Positions 16,682-23,395 of a DNA stretch of 64,000 bases are shown one piece after another. Each line of letters opens with the position of its first letter. Position 1 is the stretch's first letter. The stretch covers positions 186,001 through 250,000 of the forward strand of contig JAFTCA010000041.1 in NCBI GenBank assembly GCA_017454945.1, given 5' to 3'. Position numbers and translations under genes: made by a program. The stretch comes from Bacteroidales bacterium (GTDB lineage: Bacteria > Bacteroidota > Bacteroidia > Bacteroidales > WCHB1-69). The notes beneath the pieces were generated by a model. It made no database searches. It saw only the letters and a list, made by a program, of their open reading frames with translations, and was not told where the DNA came from.

Positions 16682-17122
16682 GTTTTAAAAAATCTTTGAT
16701 TAAATCCTCTATTTCACATGGAAATTCGAGAGAGTTCGTGGCAATTGTGGTATTATTCACCGCCTATTGGCAGAGAATAGCGCTTATTGTTCACCAAATT
16801 TGTTGGAATTCCTTTGTATGCGTAGCGCGCTGTTTGTGCCGCAGGTACAATATCCTATTAGCCTCAGACAAACGTGGTGTAATCTGGAAGTGCGAAAGAC
16901 GTTGATACTCATCGCGGCGTGTTATGAATGTTCAAAAGAACACTAAACTTGTTCGCCGCGGAAGGAATTCGGTACCAACAGATATAATTCCCTTTTTATT
17001 ATAATCACACAATGGTATGGTGAGAGCGAGTGTACATCTAGAATGAATGGTTAAGACAAAATTGTTCTATTGTTATAGGGAATACCATAAGTGCATAGGA
17101 TTATATATTGACTCTTACTGAC
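16682..17122. other. Gene-poor stretch with a nested hairpin
   Basis: No supportable gene is seen; the frames that are open here have no recognisable product. One element stands out: CGCGGCG (16913-16919) pairs with CGCCGCG (16954-16960), and inside it TGTTC-AAAA-GAACA (16929-16942) makes a second hairpin. The remainder shows no promoter or repeat that I can defend. Confidence 0.4.
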
Positions 17123-17746
17123 TTATTCTTCATTTTTGAGCAATGTTTCAGGGAACTTTTTAACCACAATTTTTTCAGCAACACATGATATGGTGTAGCT
17201 TTCATCTGTTGGATATAAGAGATATCCACTAATTTGCAAGATACGAACTCTGTGATTTCCAGGTGAAACTTTAAAATCTTGGTAATATCCACCAGAGAGA
17301 CTTCCTTGGTTTTCTCCATCTATATAGATTCTGTAAGGATTTGACGATATATTTGTCATTCTTATGTGACTATATAGATTAATGTTGGTATAGGCAGACG
17401 CCTTTGTAGTTCCATTGTAAGCGGTATTATAGGCGGTTAATGTTACATGTTTTGTCCCCATACTGGTATATGTATGAGATGGATGTGTAAGATATGACTT
17501 TGTTCCATCTCCAAAATCCCATTCATATGAAGTTGCATTAATAGAATTGTTAGTAAAACGAACGGTAAGTGATGCTTCGGTCGAATATTTGAAATCAACT
17601 TGTGGTTTGATAGTGTTGTTATTGTTACTGTTACTGTTGTGATTACTGTAACCTCCTCCATATCCATAAGAAGGTGAGTCGTCATGACAACAAAAAAACA
17701 ATGTAGAGATGATGACCAGTATGATTAATTTAAGTGTTTGTTTCAT
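17123..17746 (-). CDS. PKD-domain lipoprotein
   Basis: A 207-residue surface lipoprotein candidate. Residues 1-21 form a lipoprotein signal (hydrophobic, ending FFCC) and the following HDD is acidic, as in the export signals of Bacteroidota surface lipoproteins. A Gly/Tyr and Asn-rich linker (30-50) leads into one PKD domain (about 52-130) with VDFKYS, WDFGDGT and HPSHTYTSMG. A C-terminal beta domain (YRIYIDGENQGSLSGGYYQDFKVSPGNHRVRI) follows. Start ATG 17746 is chosen because the signal begins there; the frame runs upstream through the structured RNA. PKD lipoproteins usually bind carbohydrate or protein outside the cell. Partners unknown. Confidence 0.75.
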   Translation of the reverse strand: MKQTLKLIILVIISTLFFCCHDDSPSYGYGGGYSNHNSNSNNNNTIKPQVDFKYSTEASLTVRFTNNSINATSYEWDFGDGTKSYLTHPSHTYTSMGTKHVTLTAYNTAYNGTTKASAYTNINLYSHIRMTNISSNPYRIYIDGENQGSLSGGYYQDFKVSPGNHRVRILQISGYLLYPTDESYTISCVAEKIVVKKFPETLLKNEE

Positions 17747-17801
17747 ATTCAAATGTTTTTTATGTTGAAAAAATTGTTTGTGTGTGCCTGCAAATGCACA
17801 T

Positions 17802-17978
17802 AAAAAAAGCGTGGCACTTTTCGCTTCATTAGATTCCTGAGGTCTTGGACTACCTGATTCTCCCAATTACAACGAATAAAGCCCACGCCAATCGGCGGGA
17901 GCGTTGTTGCTTAACTCTGGGAGAATATTCTGAAAGTGTCCAAGTTTCAGGGATCCAGTGTAAGTTACTTCGCTTTTT
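17802..17978 (-). ncRNA. Rod-like structured RNA, 6S-like candidate
   Basis: Read on the minus strand, about 177 bases fold into one long rod. Ends: AAAAAGCG (17971-17978) pairs with CGCTTTTT. Moving in: CACT/AGTG, CCTGA/TCAGG, CTTGGAC/GTCCAAG, TTCTCCCA/TGGGAGAA, ACAACG/CGTTGT and CGCC-GATT-GGCG at the tip, with internal loops between. The 3' end is CGCTTTTTTT, a terminator-like run. Length and rod shape with bulges are those of 6S RNA, the RNA polymerase-binding regulator. A TATTTTTG promoter element lies upstream at 18066-18073. It is not an ORF. The assignment is by structure only. Confidence 0.5.
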
Positions 17979-18065
17979 CCTATTTCAAGATGTGCATATC
18001 ATCAATATGCTTTTTTGATCATAGGCAATGATTTTAGTGAATAATCTTTTATTAATATGATTCTG

Positions 18066-18073
18066 CAAAAATA
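18066..18073 (-). promoter_or_regulatory. Promoter -7 element upstream of the structured RNA
   Basis: TATTTTTG on the minus strand. A transcript from here would start near 18058, about 80 bases before the rod; a -33 TTG is not well spaced (14 bases). Confidence 0.35.
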
Positions 18074-18414
18074 CATTTTTTTTCTTTCAAAAACTTTTAG
18101 AAACAAAATATGCTCCTTTATCTCACAAAAAATAGAATCATCAATAAGGTCTTCTGCTTAAATGTATTCCGTGGTACACATTGCACATGGCAGAGTTGTT
18201 TGCTAAGTTCCTTCATTTTCTCGTTCAAACATTTTGATGTGATATTGCAGGAGTTGAAGGGAAAATACATATTGTCCTTCAAAATTGTTGTTTTGTCTTT
18301 GTGGAAGTGTTGTTTATCTTATTGGAAAAATAATAAATTATGTATGTTTGGCTATTGCGAATTCCATGTGATTGTTATAAATTTGCTGCATTGTAATCTT
18401 TAAAATCAAACCTT

Positions 18415-18540
18415 ATGATAACAGACATTACAGGTCAAATTGAACGGAAATTTGCATATATAGACAATATTATATCGGCTCATACATTCAATACTCGTCG
18501 GCGGATAAAAGCAATGTGGAATATACGTTCAATCGTTTAA
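18415..18540 (+). pseudogene. Short ORF, possible gene remnant
   Basis: A 41-codon ORF (MITDITGQIERKFAYIDNII..., basic end with RRR) with no recognisable family. The two other frames continue for 15-25 codons past its stop, suggesting remains of a frame-shifted gene. It may equally be chance. Confidence 0.15.
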
Positions 18541-18704
18541 TGAGTTTGATAAGTCCAATAAGGGTTGCGAAATATCGTTGAAAAATGAAATTAATTGGTG
18601 TGATTCAACATTCTTTTTGTGAATATTACGAATATCTGAAATCATAAATTTCAGGTGAATAATTTTTTCTGCGTAATCAATCAGAGGATAAGATGGTCAA
18701 CAAA

Positions 18705-18735
18705 AGCAGGGCTGCCACGATGTGGCAGCCCTGCT
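18705..18735. terminator. Strong bidirectional terminator hairpin
   Basis: AGCAGGGCTGCCAC (18705-18718), loop GAT, GTGGCAGCCCTGCT (18722-18735): a perfect 14-bp stem, with TTTT following on the minus strand and TTATTTTTA on the plus. It ends the carboxylase gene. Confidence 0.9.
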
Positions 18736-18759
18736 TTATTTTTATATATTCGGTAATGT

Positions 18760-20547
18760 TTATCCGATGAAGGCAATCAAATCGCCTTTCTTCACTTTGG
18801 CACCTTGCTTGGCCACTACAGCCACCAGCTTGCCATCGTAAAGGGCTTTGATCTCTTCGTTGCCGAAGTAGGCCGATACCCAGCATACGACATCGCCTTC
18901 TTTGTAGGGGGTGCCAATAGGTTTGGCCATAGAGGCTTCGTCAACGGCCAGCTCCCAAATGACGGTACCGTCAACTGAGGCCACCACGGGTTTGGCGTTG
19001 GGGTTCTGTGCCAATACCTTGTCGGCAATCTCTTGCTGTTGCAGTTCGGGAGCTTTCACTTCTTTTACAATCACTTGAATATTAGAAGCTTTCTTGGCTT
19101 TCTCAAGCTCTTCCTCGAATTTCTTCTTGGCAACGCCCGACTTGTAATCCATATACTGGCGTTCGTGCATAGCCATTTCGAAGAGCTCTTCGTCGTCTGG
19201 ACCGCAATCCCAGCCGTTGTCGGCCATCTTCTGGCGGAACATCGGCAGCTCATCAGGATAGTTGTCTTGCGGAACACCGGTGAAGAATTCGTAACCGTTC
19301 TTCTTGGCCAGTTCTACGATTTCGGGAGCCAAGGTGCCGGGTAGTTTACCGGTCTTGCCCAAGATCATATCCCAAGTGTTCTTATCCATTTGTGAGAAAC
19401 GCTCTTTGCCTTGTGCCATCTGCATGATATTCATCAGGGCGATGTTCTTAACGTACTGGCTGAAAGGAGTTACCAAAGGAGGATTACCTACGCGCGGCCA
19501 TACATATTGAACTTCGTCGAACAATTGTACCAACAGCTCGTCTTCGCTGAGTTCTTTCTTGCCGCTGTTGCGCAGGAACATGTTGATGCCGTTGTGAACA
19601 CCTTTCAGGTCGGCCATCATCGAGCCCATCATACCGCCTGGCAGACCGCAACCAACCAAGAGAGAGGTCATGATCTTGTTCTTTTTGTCGATGAAGAAGC
19701 CCAAGAAGTCGTCCATGAACTTCTGTGTCAGTGAGCGGGCTTCCATGTAGGCTTTCATGTTGATTTCAGGAACGTCGAAGCCTGCATCGTACAGCATTTC
19801 GCGGATGGTGATCACATCGGGATGAACCATACCCCATGACAGAGGTTCCATGGCCACGTCAACAATGTCAACGCCATTCTTGGCAACTTCCAACATCGAA
19901 GCTACTGAGAATCCGGGACCTGTATGTCCGTGATATTGAACTCTAATATGAGGATATTTCTCTTTGATGCATTTTACCAAGCGACCTAAGGTAGCGGGGC
20001 GGCCCACACCGGCCATGTCTTTCAGACCGATTTCGTCGGCTCCGTACTCAACGCACTTGTCAACCACGCCCATGTAGTATTCTACCGTGTGTACGGGAGA
20101 GTGGGTGATGCTGAGGGCGGCTTGTGAGATCATGCCGGCTTCCTTGGCGTATTTGATTGACAGCTCAAGGTTGCGGTGGTCGTTCAGTCCGCAGAACGAA
20201 CGTGCGATGTCCACGCCTTGGGCTTTCTTCACCTTGAACATCAGTCGGCGCACGTCGGCGGGAACGGGATACATACGCAGGGCGTTCAATGCGCGTTCCA
20301 GCATTTGTGTTTTGATGCCGGCTTCGTTAAAGGGCTTTGTCCATTCACGAACCGAGGTGTTCGGGTTTTCGCCGTAAAGTAGGTTTACTTGTTCGGAGGC
20401 GCCGCCATTGGTCTCAACTCGGCTGAAGCAGCCCATGTTGATAATTACGGGGGCGATTTCTTTCAGTTGGTCAACACGCGGCACATATTTGCCCGAAGAC
20501 TGCCACATGTCGCGATATACTAAACAAAATTCGATGGCTTTTTTCAT
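18760..20547 (-). CDS. Pyruvate carboxylase subunit B / oxaloacetate decarboxylase alpha-type protein
   Basis: A 595-residue carboxyltransferase. Residues 1-290 are the HMGL-like barrel: YRDMWQSSGKYVPRVDQL, the metal and substrate segments GLKDMAGVGRP and QYHGHTGPG (His-x-His), and AMEPLSWG. Next comes the conserved C-terminal carboxylase domain (KFMDDFLGFF to PDELPMFR). The last 80 residues resemble a biotinyl/lipoyl domain (VASVDGTVIWELAV...KEGDVV...DGKLVAVVAKQGAKVKKGDLIAFIG) but have no AMKM motif with the biotin lysine. Start ATG 20547 begins KKAIEFCLVYRD; the longer frame upstream lacks support. It would link pyruvate and oxaloacetate in fermentation. A separate biotin carrier, if needed, is not in this window. 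Confidence 0.85.
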   Translation of the reverse strand: MKKAIEFCLVYRDMWQSSGKYVPRVDQLKEIAPVIINMGCFSRVETNGGASEQVNLLYGENPNTSVREWTKPFNEAGIKTQMLERALNALRMYPVPADVRRLMFKVKKAQGVDIARSFCGLNDHRNLELSIKYAKEAGMISQAALSITHSPVHTVEYYMGVVDKCVEYGADEIGLKDMAGVGRPATLGRLVKCIKEKYPHIRVQYHGHTGPGFSVASMLEVAKNGVDIVDVAMEPLSWGMVHPDVITIREMLYDAGFDVPEINMKAYMEARSLTQKFMDDFLGFFIDKKNKIMTSLLVGCGLPGGMMGSMMADLKGVHNGINMFLRNSGKKELSEDELLVQLFDEVQYVWPRVGNPPLVTPFSQYVKNIALMNIMQMAQGKERFSQMDKNTWDMILGKTGKLPGTLAPEIVELAKKNGYEFFTGVPQDNYPDELPMFRQKMADNGWDCGPDDEELFEMAMHERQYMDYKSGVAKKKFEEELEKAKKASNIQVIVKEVKAPELQQQEIADKVLAQNPNAKPVVASVDGTVIWELAVDEASMAKPIGTPYKEGDVVCWVSAYFGNEEIKALYDGKLVAVVAKQGAKVKKGDLIAFIG

Positions 20548-20582
20548 GATTATGGATTTGTTATGGTTTGTGCAAAAAAATA

Positions 20583-20624
20583 ACAAAGATAAATAGGAGA
20601 GAGGCTCAGCCTATTTATCTTTGT
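20583..20624 (-). terminator. Terminator of the ribosomal protein operon
   Basis: ACAAAGATAAATAGG (20583-20597) and CCTATTTATCTTTGT (20610-20624) form a perfect 15-bp stem; on the minus strand it is followed by TATTTTTTT. The arm also contains TATCTTTG, so it may overlap a promoter of the carboxylase gene. Confidence 0.75.
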
Positions 20625-20649
20625 GTCAGATACTATCAGAGGTCTTCAT

Positions 20650-21099
20650 TTATTCGGCTAAGATTTCCAAATTAACGGTTGCTCTGAAGTCTTTGTGTAA
20701 GTTGATTTGAGCAGTGTAGTTGCCCAGTTCTTTAATGTGGTTCTCTTTTAACATCACTTTCTTGCGGTCGATCTCGATGTTGTGTTGCTCTTTCAGTGCG
20801 TTGGCAACAGCAATCGTGTTGATAGAACCGAAGATGGTGCCTTTTTCCGAAGCCTTGGTGTAGATCTTCAGGTTGAGGCCTTCAATCTTGCCGGCCAGTT
20901 CTTCAGCTTCTTTTCTGATTTTTTCAGCTTTGAAAGCGCGCTGTTTGAGAGTCTCGGCCAAGATTTTCTTGTTGGTTACATTGGCGATGATGGCTAACCC
21001 TTGGGGAATGAGGTAATTTCTGGCATAACCGTCTTTTACTTTAACGATTTCGTCAGCATAGCCTAAATTCTGAACGTCTTGTTTTAATATGATTTCCAT
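20650..21099 (-). CDS. rplI: 50S ribosomal protein L9
   Basis: A 149-residue protein, normal length for L9. It has the N-terminal 23S rRNA-binding unit MEIILKQDVQNLGYADEIVKVKDGYARNYLIPQGLA, the long connecting helix (IRKEAEELAGKIEGL) and the C-terminal domain (FGSINTIAVANALKEQHNIEIDRKKV). Last gene of the rpsF-rpsR-rplI operon, 12 bases after rpsR. Confidence 0.97.
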   Translation of the reverse strand: MEIILKQDVQNLGYADEIVKVKDGYARNYLIPQGLAIIANVTNKKILAETLKQRAFKAEKIRKEAEELAGKIEGLNLKIYTKASEKGTIFGSINTIAVANALKEQHNIEIDRKKVMLKENHIKELGNYTAQINLHKDFRATVNLEILAE

Positions 21100-21111
21100 T
21101 GGTAGCCCTCC

Positions 21112-21387
21112 TTAGTTGTTAGATTTTAAATTATCGGTTACAAAAGGAAGTAAAGCAAGATGTCTTGCGCGTTTTACTGCTTGTGCAACTTTCTTCTGAT
21201 ATTTTAAAGATGTACCGGTCAAACGTCTGGGAAGAATTCTGCCCTGTTCGTTGACGAATCTCTTTAAGAATTCACCATCTTTATAATCAATGTATTTGAT
21301 ACCGCTCTTTTTGAAACGGCAGTATTTTTTCTTCTTAATATCAACCGCGATAGGGGTTAAATATTTAATATCAACTTGTTGTGCCAT
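21112..21387 (-). CDS. rpsR: 30S ribosomal protein S18
   Basis: A 91-residue protein, with the S18 core [43 protein letters not shown] and the HLALLPFV end. It pairs with S6 on the 30S platform, which fits its place directly after rpsF (4 bases). Confidence 0.97.
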   Translation of the reverse strand: MAQQVDIKYLTPIAVDIKKKKYCRFKKSGIKYIDYKDGEFLKRFVNEQGRILPRRLTGTSLKYQKKVAQAVKRARHLALLPFVTDNLKSNN

Positions 21388-21391
21388 AGTC

Positions 21392-21745
21392 CTATTCTTG
21401 TTTATCGTTATTTTCTTTTTTCAGATTACGTCTCTTTACGCTGTATGCAATGGCGTGTTTGTCCATAGCCACAGTGAGGAATCTCATCACGCGCTCGTCA
21501 CGTCTGTATTGCAGCTCGAGTTCCTTAACAATGCTGCCTTCAGCCTTGAATTCAAATAAATGATAAAAACCTGAGGTTTTCTTGGCAATAGGGTATTCCA
21601 GTTTGCGGAGGCCCCAATTCTCTTGATGAACCATCTCAGCTCCTTTGTCAAGCAGGATGTTCTCAAATTTCTTTACCGTTTCCTTCATCTGTTCATCAGA
21701 CAAAACGGGAGTCATAATGAAAACGGTTTCGTATTGATTCAACAT
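21392..21745 (-). CDS. rpsF: 30S ribosomal protein S6
   Basis: A 117-residue protein with the S6 beginning [26 protein letters not shown], the segment [19 protein letters not shown] and the charged tail. First gene of rpsF-rpsR-rplI. No ssb or priB gene lies between the members, unlike many other phyla. Confidence 0.97.
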   Translation of the reverse strand: MLNQYETVFIMTPVLSDEQMKETVKKFENILLDKGAEMVHQENWGLRKLEYPIAKKTSGFYHLFEFKAEGSIVKELELQYRRDERVMRFLTVAMDKHAIAYSVKRRNLKKENNDKQE

Positions 21746-21791
21746 GATTTAAATGATTTTGTTAATAAATGTGTTAGTTTATTTTGGGGTG

Positions 21792-21799
21792 CAAAGATA
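21792..21799 (-). promoter_or_regulatory. Promoter -7 element of the rpsF operon
   Basis: TATCTTTG on the minus strand, 47 bases before the ATG at 21745; the upstream TTG is not obvious. Confidence 0.5.
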
Positions 21800-21837
21800 C
21801 AAAATTTATTTATAGAATGGCACTTGTGTGAAAAATT

Positions 21838-22398
21838 TTATGTCAGATGCTCAATGAGGATTTTTAACCCTATGATTATAAGCGTGATACCTCCAACTAT
21901 TTCTGCGTATTGCGGCTTGATACGGTCATTGATTTTCCGTCCGAGAAAGGTGCCGAGGAGCGATAAAAGTAAGGAAGCGAGGCCAATGAAGATAATGGCG
22001 CGTACGATATCAACAGCGATGACAGAGAAACTGAACCCTATGGCCAGCGCGTCGATGCTGGTGGCCACCGACAGTACCAGCAGGGTGCCGATGCCCAGTG
22101 TTTTGAAGACTGAACTTTCTTGTTCGGGGTGAAAACCTTCGTACACCATTCTTCCGCCAATGAAGGCCAGTAGCCCGAAGGCAATCCAGTGGTCAATGCG
22201 ACTGAGGTACTGCACCACAATTTCGCCGCCCAGCCAGCCCAGCAGCGTCATGCCTGCCTGGAAAACGCCGAACAGCAAAGCCATGCCCCATATTGTGCGT
22301 TGTGGCAGTTCCTTAATGCCGGCTCCGGCTGAAAAGCTTACCGCAAAGCAGTCCATAGCCAGTGCCACAGAGATGAAAATGAGTTCGAGAAGGGTCAT
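21838..22398 (-). CDS. mntP: Manganese efflux pump
   Basis: A 186-residue integral membrane protein of the MntP (DUF204/YebN) family with six helices in two repeats. Both repeat motifs are visible: SVALAMDCFAVSFSAG near residue 10 and SVATSIDALAIGFSFS near 110, each with the conserved aspartate that ligates manganese. It removes excess Mn2+ from the cytoplasm. No yybP-ykoY-type leader can be seen before it; the upstream gap is low-complexity repeat. Confidence 0.92.
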   Translation of the reverse strand: MTLLELIFISVALAMDCFAVSFSAGAGIKELPQRTIWGMALLFGVFQAGMTLLGWLGGEIVVQYLSRIDHWIAFGLLAFIGGRMVYEGFHPEQESSVFKTLGIGTLLVLSVATSIDALAIGFSFSVIAVDIVRAIIFIGLASLLLSLLGTFLGRKINDRIKPQYAEIVGGITLIIIGLKILIEHLT

Positions 22399-22399
22399 A

Positions 22400-22535
22400 T
22401 GGTTGGGGATTCAAAATTCAAAGAACAAGAAACAAAGAGCAAATTAGTGGAGGGTATGAAACGAAGAAGTTAAGAAACGAAGGCGCTCATTTGCTCCTTA
22501 ACTTCTTAACTTCTAACGTCTAAAGTCTAATGCCT
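22400..22535. repeat. Low-complexity intergenic repeat block
   Basis: Contains attcaaaattcaaagaacaagaaacaaag, gaagttaagaaacgaag, ttaacttcttaacttc and taacgtctaaagtctaatgcctaaagtc. It carries the same words as other gaps in the window and is the whole spacer between mntP and the cysteine-rich lipoprotein. Confidence 0.6.
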
Positions 22536-22541
22536 AAAGTC

Positions 22542-23012
22542 TTATTCTTTCTCGCATTTGTCTTTCTTGCAGCACTTTTCACCTTGAGGACCTTGAGGAC
22601 CGTCGCAGGGCTTGTGGCATTTCTTCTGGCAGCAAGGCATCTCGTCCAGCAGGGCTTTCTTTTCAGCGGTGGTCAGCTGATCCCAGTTGGCCCACTTGGC
22701 TTCGAAAGCGGCTTTCTTTTCAGCCATCTCTTTTTCTTTGGCTTCTCTTTCGGCCTTCATCTGGTCGATGGCCTCTTTTTTCTTGTTGACTAAAGCCTCT
22801 TGTTCTTCAGCGGTCAGCGAATCGAAGTTCTTCCATGCTTCGCATTCGGCCTTCTGCTCTTCGGTCATCTCTTTGCAGCAGGGCTTGTCGCCTTTCTTCA
22901 TGGCGCATTCCTGTTTTTCGCCTTCGCAAGGAGCGGCTTTTTCTTTGTTGCAGTTGCAGCAAGAAGCAAATAAGAAGCAGCATACGGCTGCTAATGCTAA
23001 TAATTTTTTCAT
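22542..23012 (-). CDS. Cysteine- and lysine/glutamate-rich lipoprotein
   Basis: A 156-residue protein with a lipoprotein signal, cleavage before Cys18 (LFASC). The mature part has about 15 cysteines, several as CC pairs, in an N-terminal cluster (18-57) and a C-terminal cluster (about 126-153), separated by a highly charged helical region. Two related units, WKNFDSLTAEEQEALVNKKKE and WANWDQLTTAEKKALLDEM, suggest an internal duplication. Length, cysteine pairs and charge would suit metal binding or a redox/structural role at the envelope. I do not recognise the family. Confidence 0.65.
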   Translation of the reverse strand: MKKLLALAAVCCFLFASCCNCNKEKAAPCEGEKQECAMKKGDKPCCKEMTEEQKAECEAWKNFDSLTAEEQEALVNKKKEAIDQMKAEREAKEKEMAEKKAAFEAKWANWDQLTTAEKKALLDEMPCCQKKCHKPCDGPQGPQGEKCCKKDKCEKE

Positions 23013-23062
23013 AGTTTTCTTGTTTTAAGTGAATACTTTATGTTCATTCCTAAATGAATGCG

Positions 23063-23070
23063 CAAAGGTA
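23063..23070 (-). promoter_or_regulatory. Promoter -7 element of the cysteine-rich lipoprotein gene
   Basis: TACCTTTG on the minus strand, 51 bases before ATG 23012. Confidence 0.4.
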
Positions 23071-23233
23071 ATAAAAATTCTTTTTGCGAGAAGTCCTACC
23101 TTCTTATTTTAAAAATGGGAGGAGGTAGGAACAGTGAATAGGGATTTGTGAATCGTGAATCGCTGGATTGCCGTTTGTTTGTAGAAAAAAATGAAAAAAA
23201 ATATAGGGTGTGTTATACAATAGAATTTTTTTG

Positions 23234-23241
23234 TATTTTTG
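23234..23241 (+). promoter_or_regulatory. Promoter -7 element of the tRNA-Arg gene
   Basis: TATTTTTG is 18 bases before the first base of the tRNA, a spacing that fits a short leader. Confidence 0.5.
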
Positions 23242-23258
23242 CAGTCACAAAATCCAAC

Positions 23259-23332
23259 GGCCCCTTAGCTCAACTGAATAGAGTATTTGACTACGGATCA
23301 AAAGGTTACAGGTTTGAATCCTGTAGGGGTCA
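23259..23332 (+). tRNA. tRNA-Arg (anticodon ACG)
   Basis: A 74-base cloverleaf: acceptor stem GGCCCCT with AGGGGTC (one G-T pair), D arm GCTC...GAGT, anticodon stem TTTGA/TCAAA with loop CTACGGA and anticodon ACG, T arm ACAGG-TTTGAAT-CCTGT. The discriminator is A; CCA is not encoded. ACG (read as ICG) decodes CGN arginine codons. A terminator follows at once. Confidence 0.93.
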
Positions 23333-23334
23333 CG

Positions 23335-23374
23335 AAAAAAAAGACGCTTAACATTCGTTAAGCGTCTTTTTTTT
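23335..23374. terminator. Bidirectional terminator between tRNA-Arg and rnr
   Basis: A perfect 18-bp stem including the A/T runs (GACGCTTAAC core, loop ATTC, 23353-23356) with eight T on either strand. It ends both the tRNA transcript and the convergent rnr gene. Confidence 0.9.
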
Positions 23375-23395
23375 CGGGGGGCTTTTCGTGGCAGC

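Larger units (their letters stand above)
17979..18759. other. Gene-poor AT-rich stretch
   Basis: No confident gene lies here. It holds the promoter element at 18066-18073, a hairpin GCATAT-CATCA-ATATGC (17994-18010), a 41-codon ORF (18415-18540) and, next to it in other frames, short open pieces that look like debris of one decayed gene. The end (18705-18735) is the terminator of the carboxylase gene. Confidence 0.4.

Noticed and set aside
16663..16905. An 80-codon plus-strand open frame upstream of the AAA ATPase
   Set aside because: It begins inside the palindrome, shows no recognisable domain or signal and has no promoter; the sequence composition is that of the gene-poor stretch.
18110..18403. 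A 97-codon plus-strand open frame
   Set aside because: Rich in Cys, Phe and Leu from AT-rich DNA, with no start context and no recognised family; likely chance.
22400..22540. Search for a manganese riboswitch (yybP-ykoY) upstream of mntP
   Set aside because: The region is low-complexity repeat with no matching stem-loops or conserved motifs.
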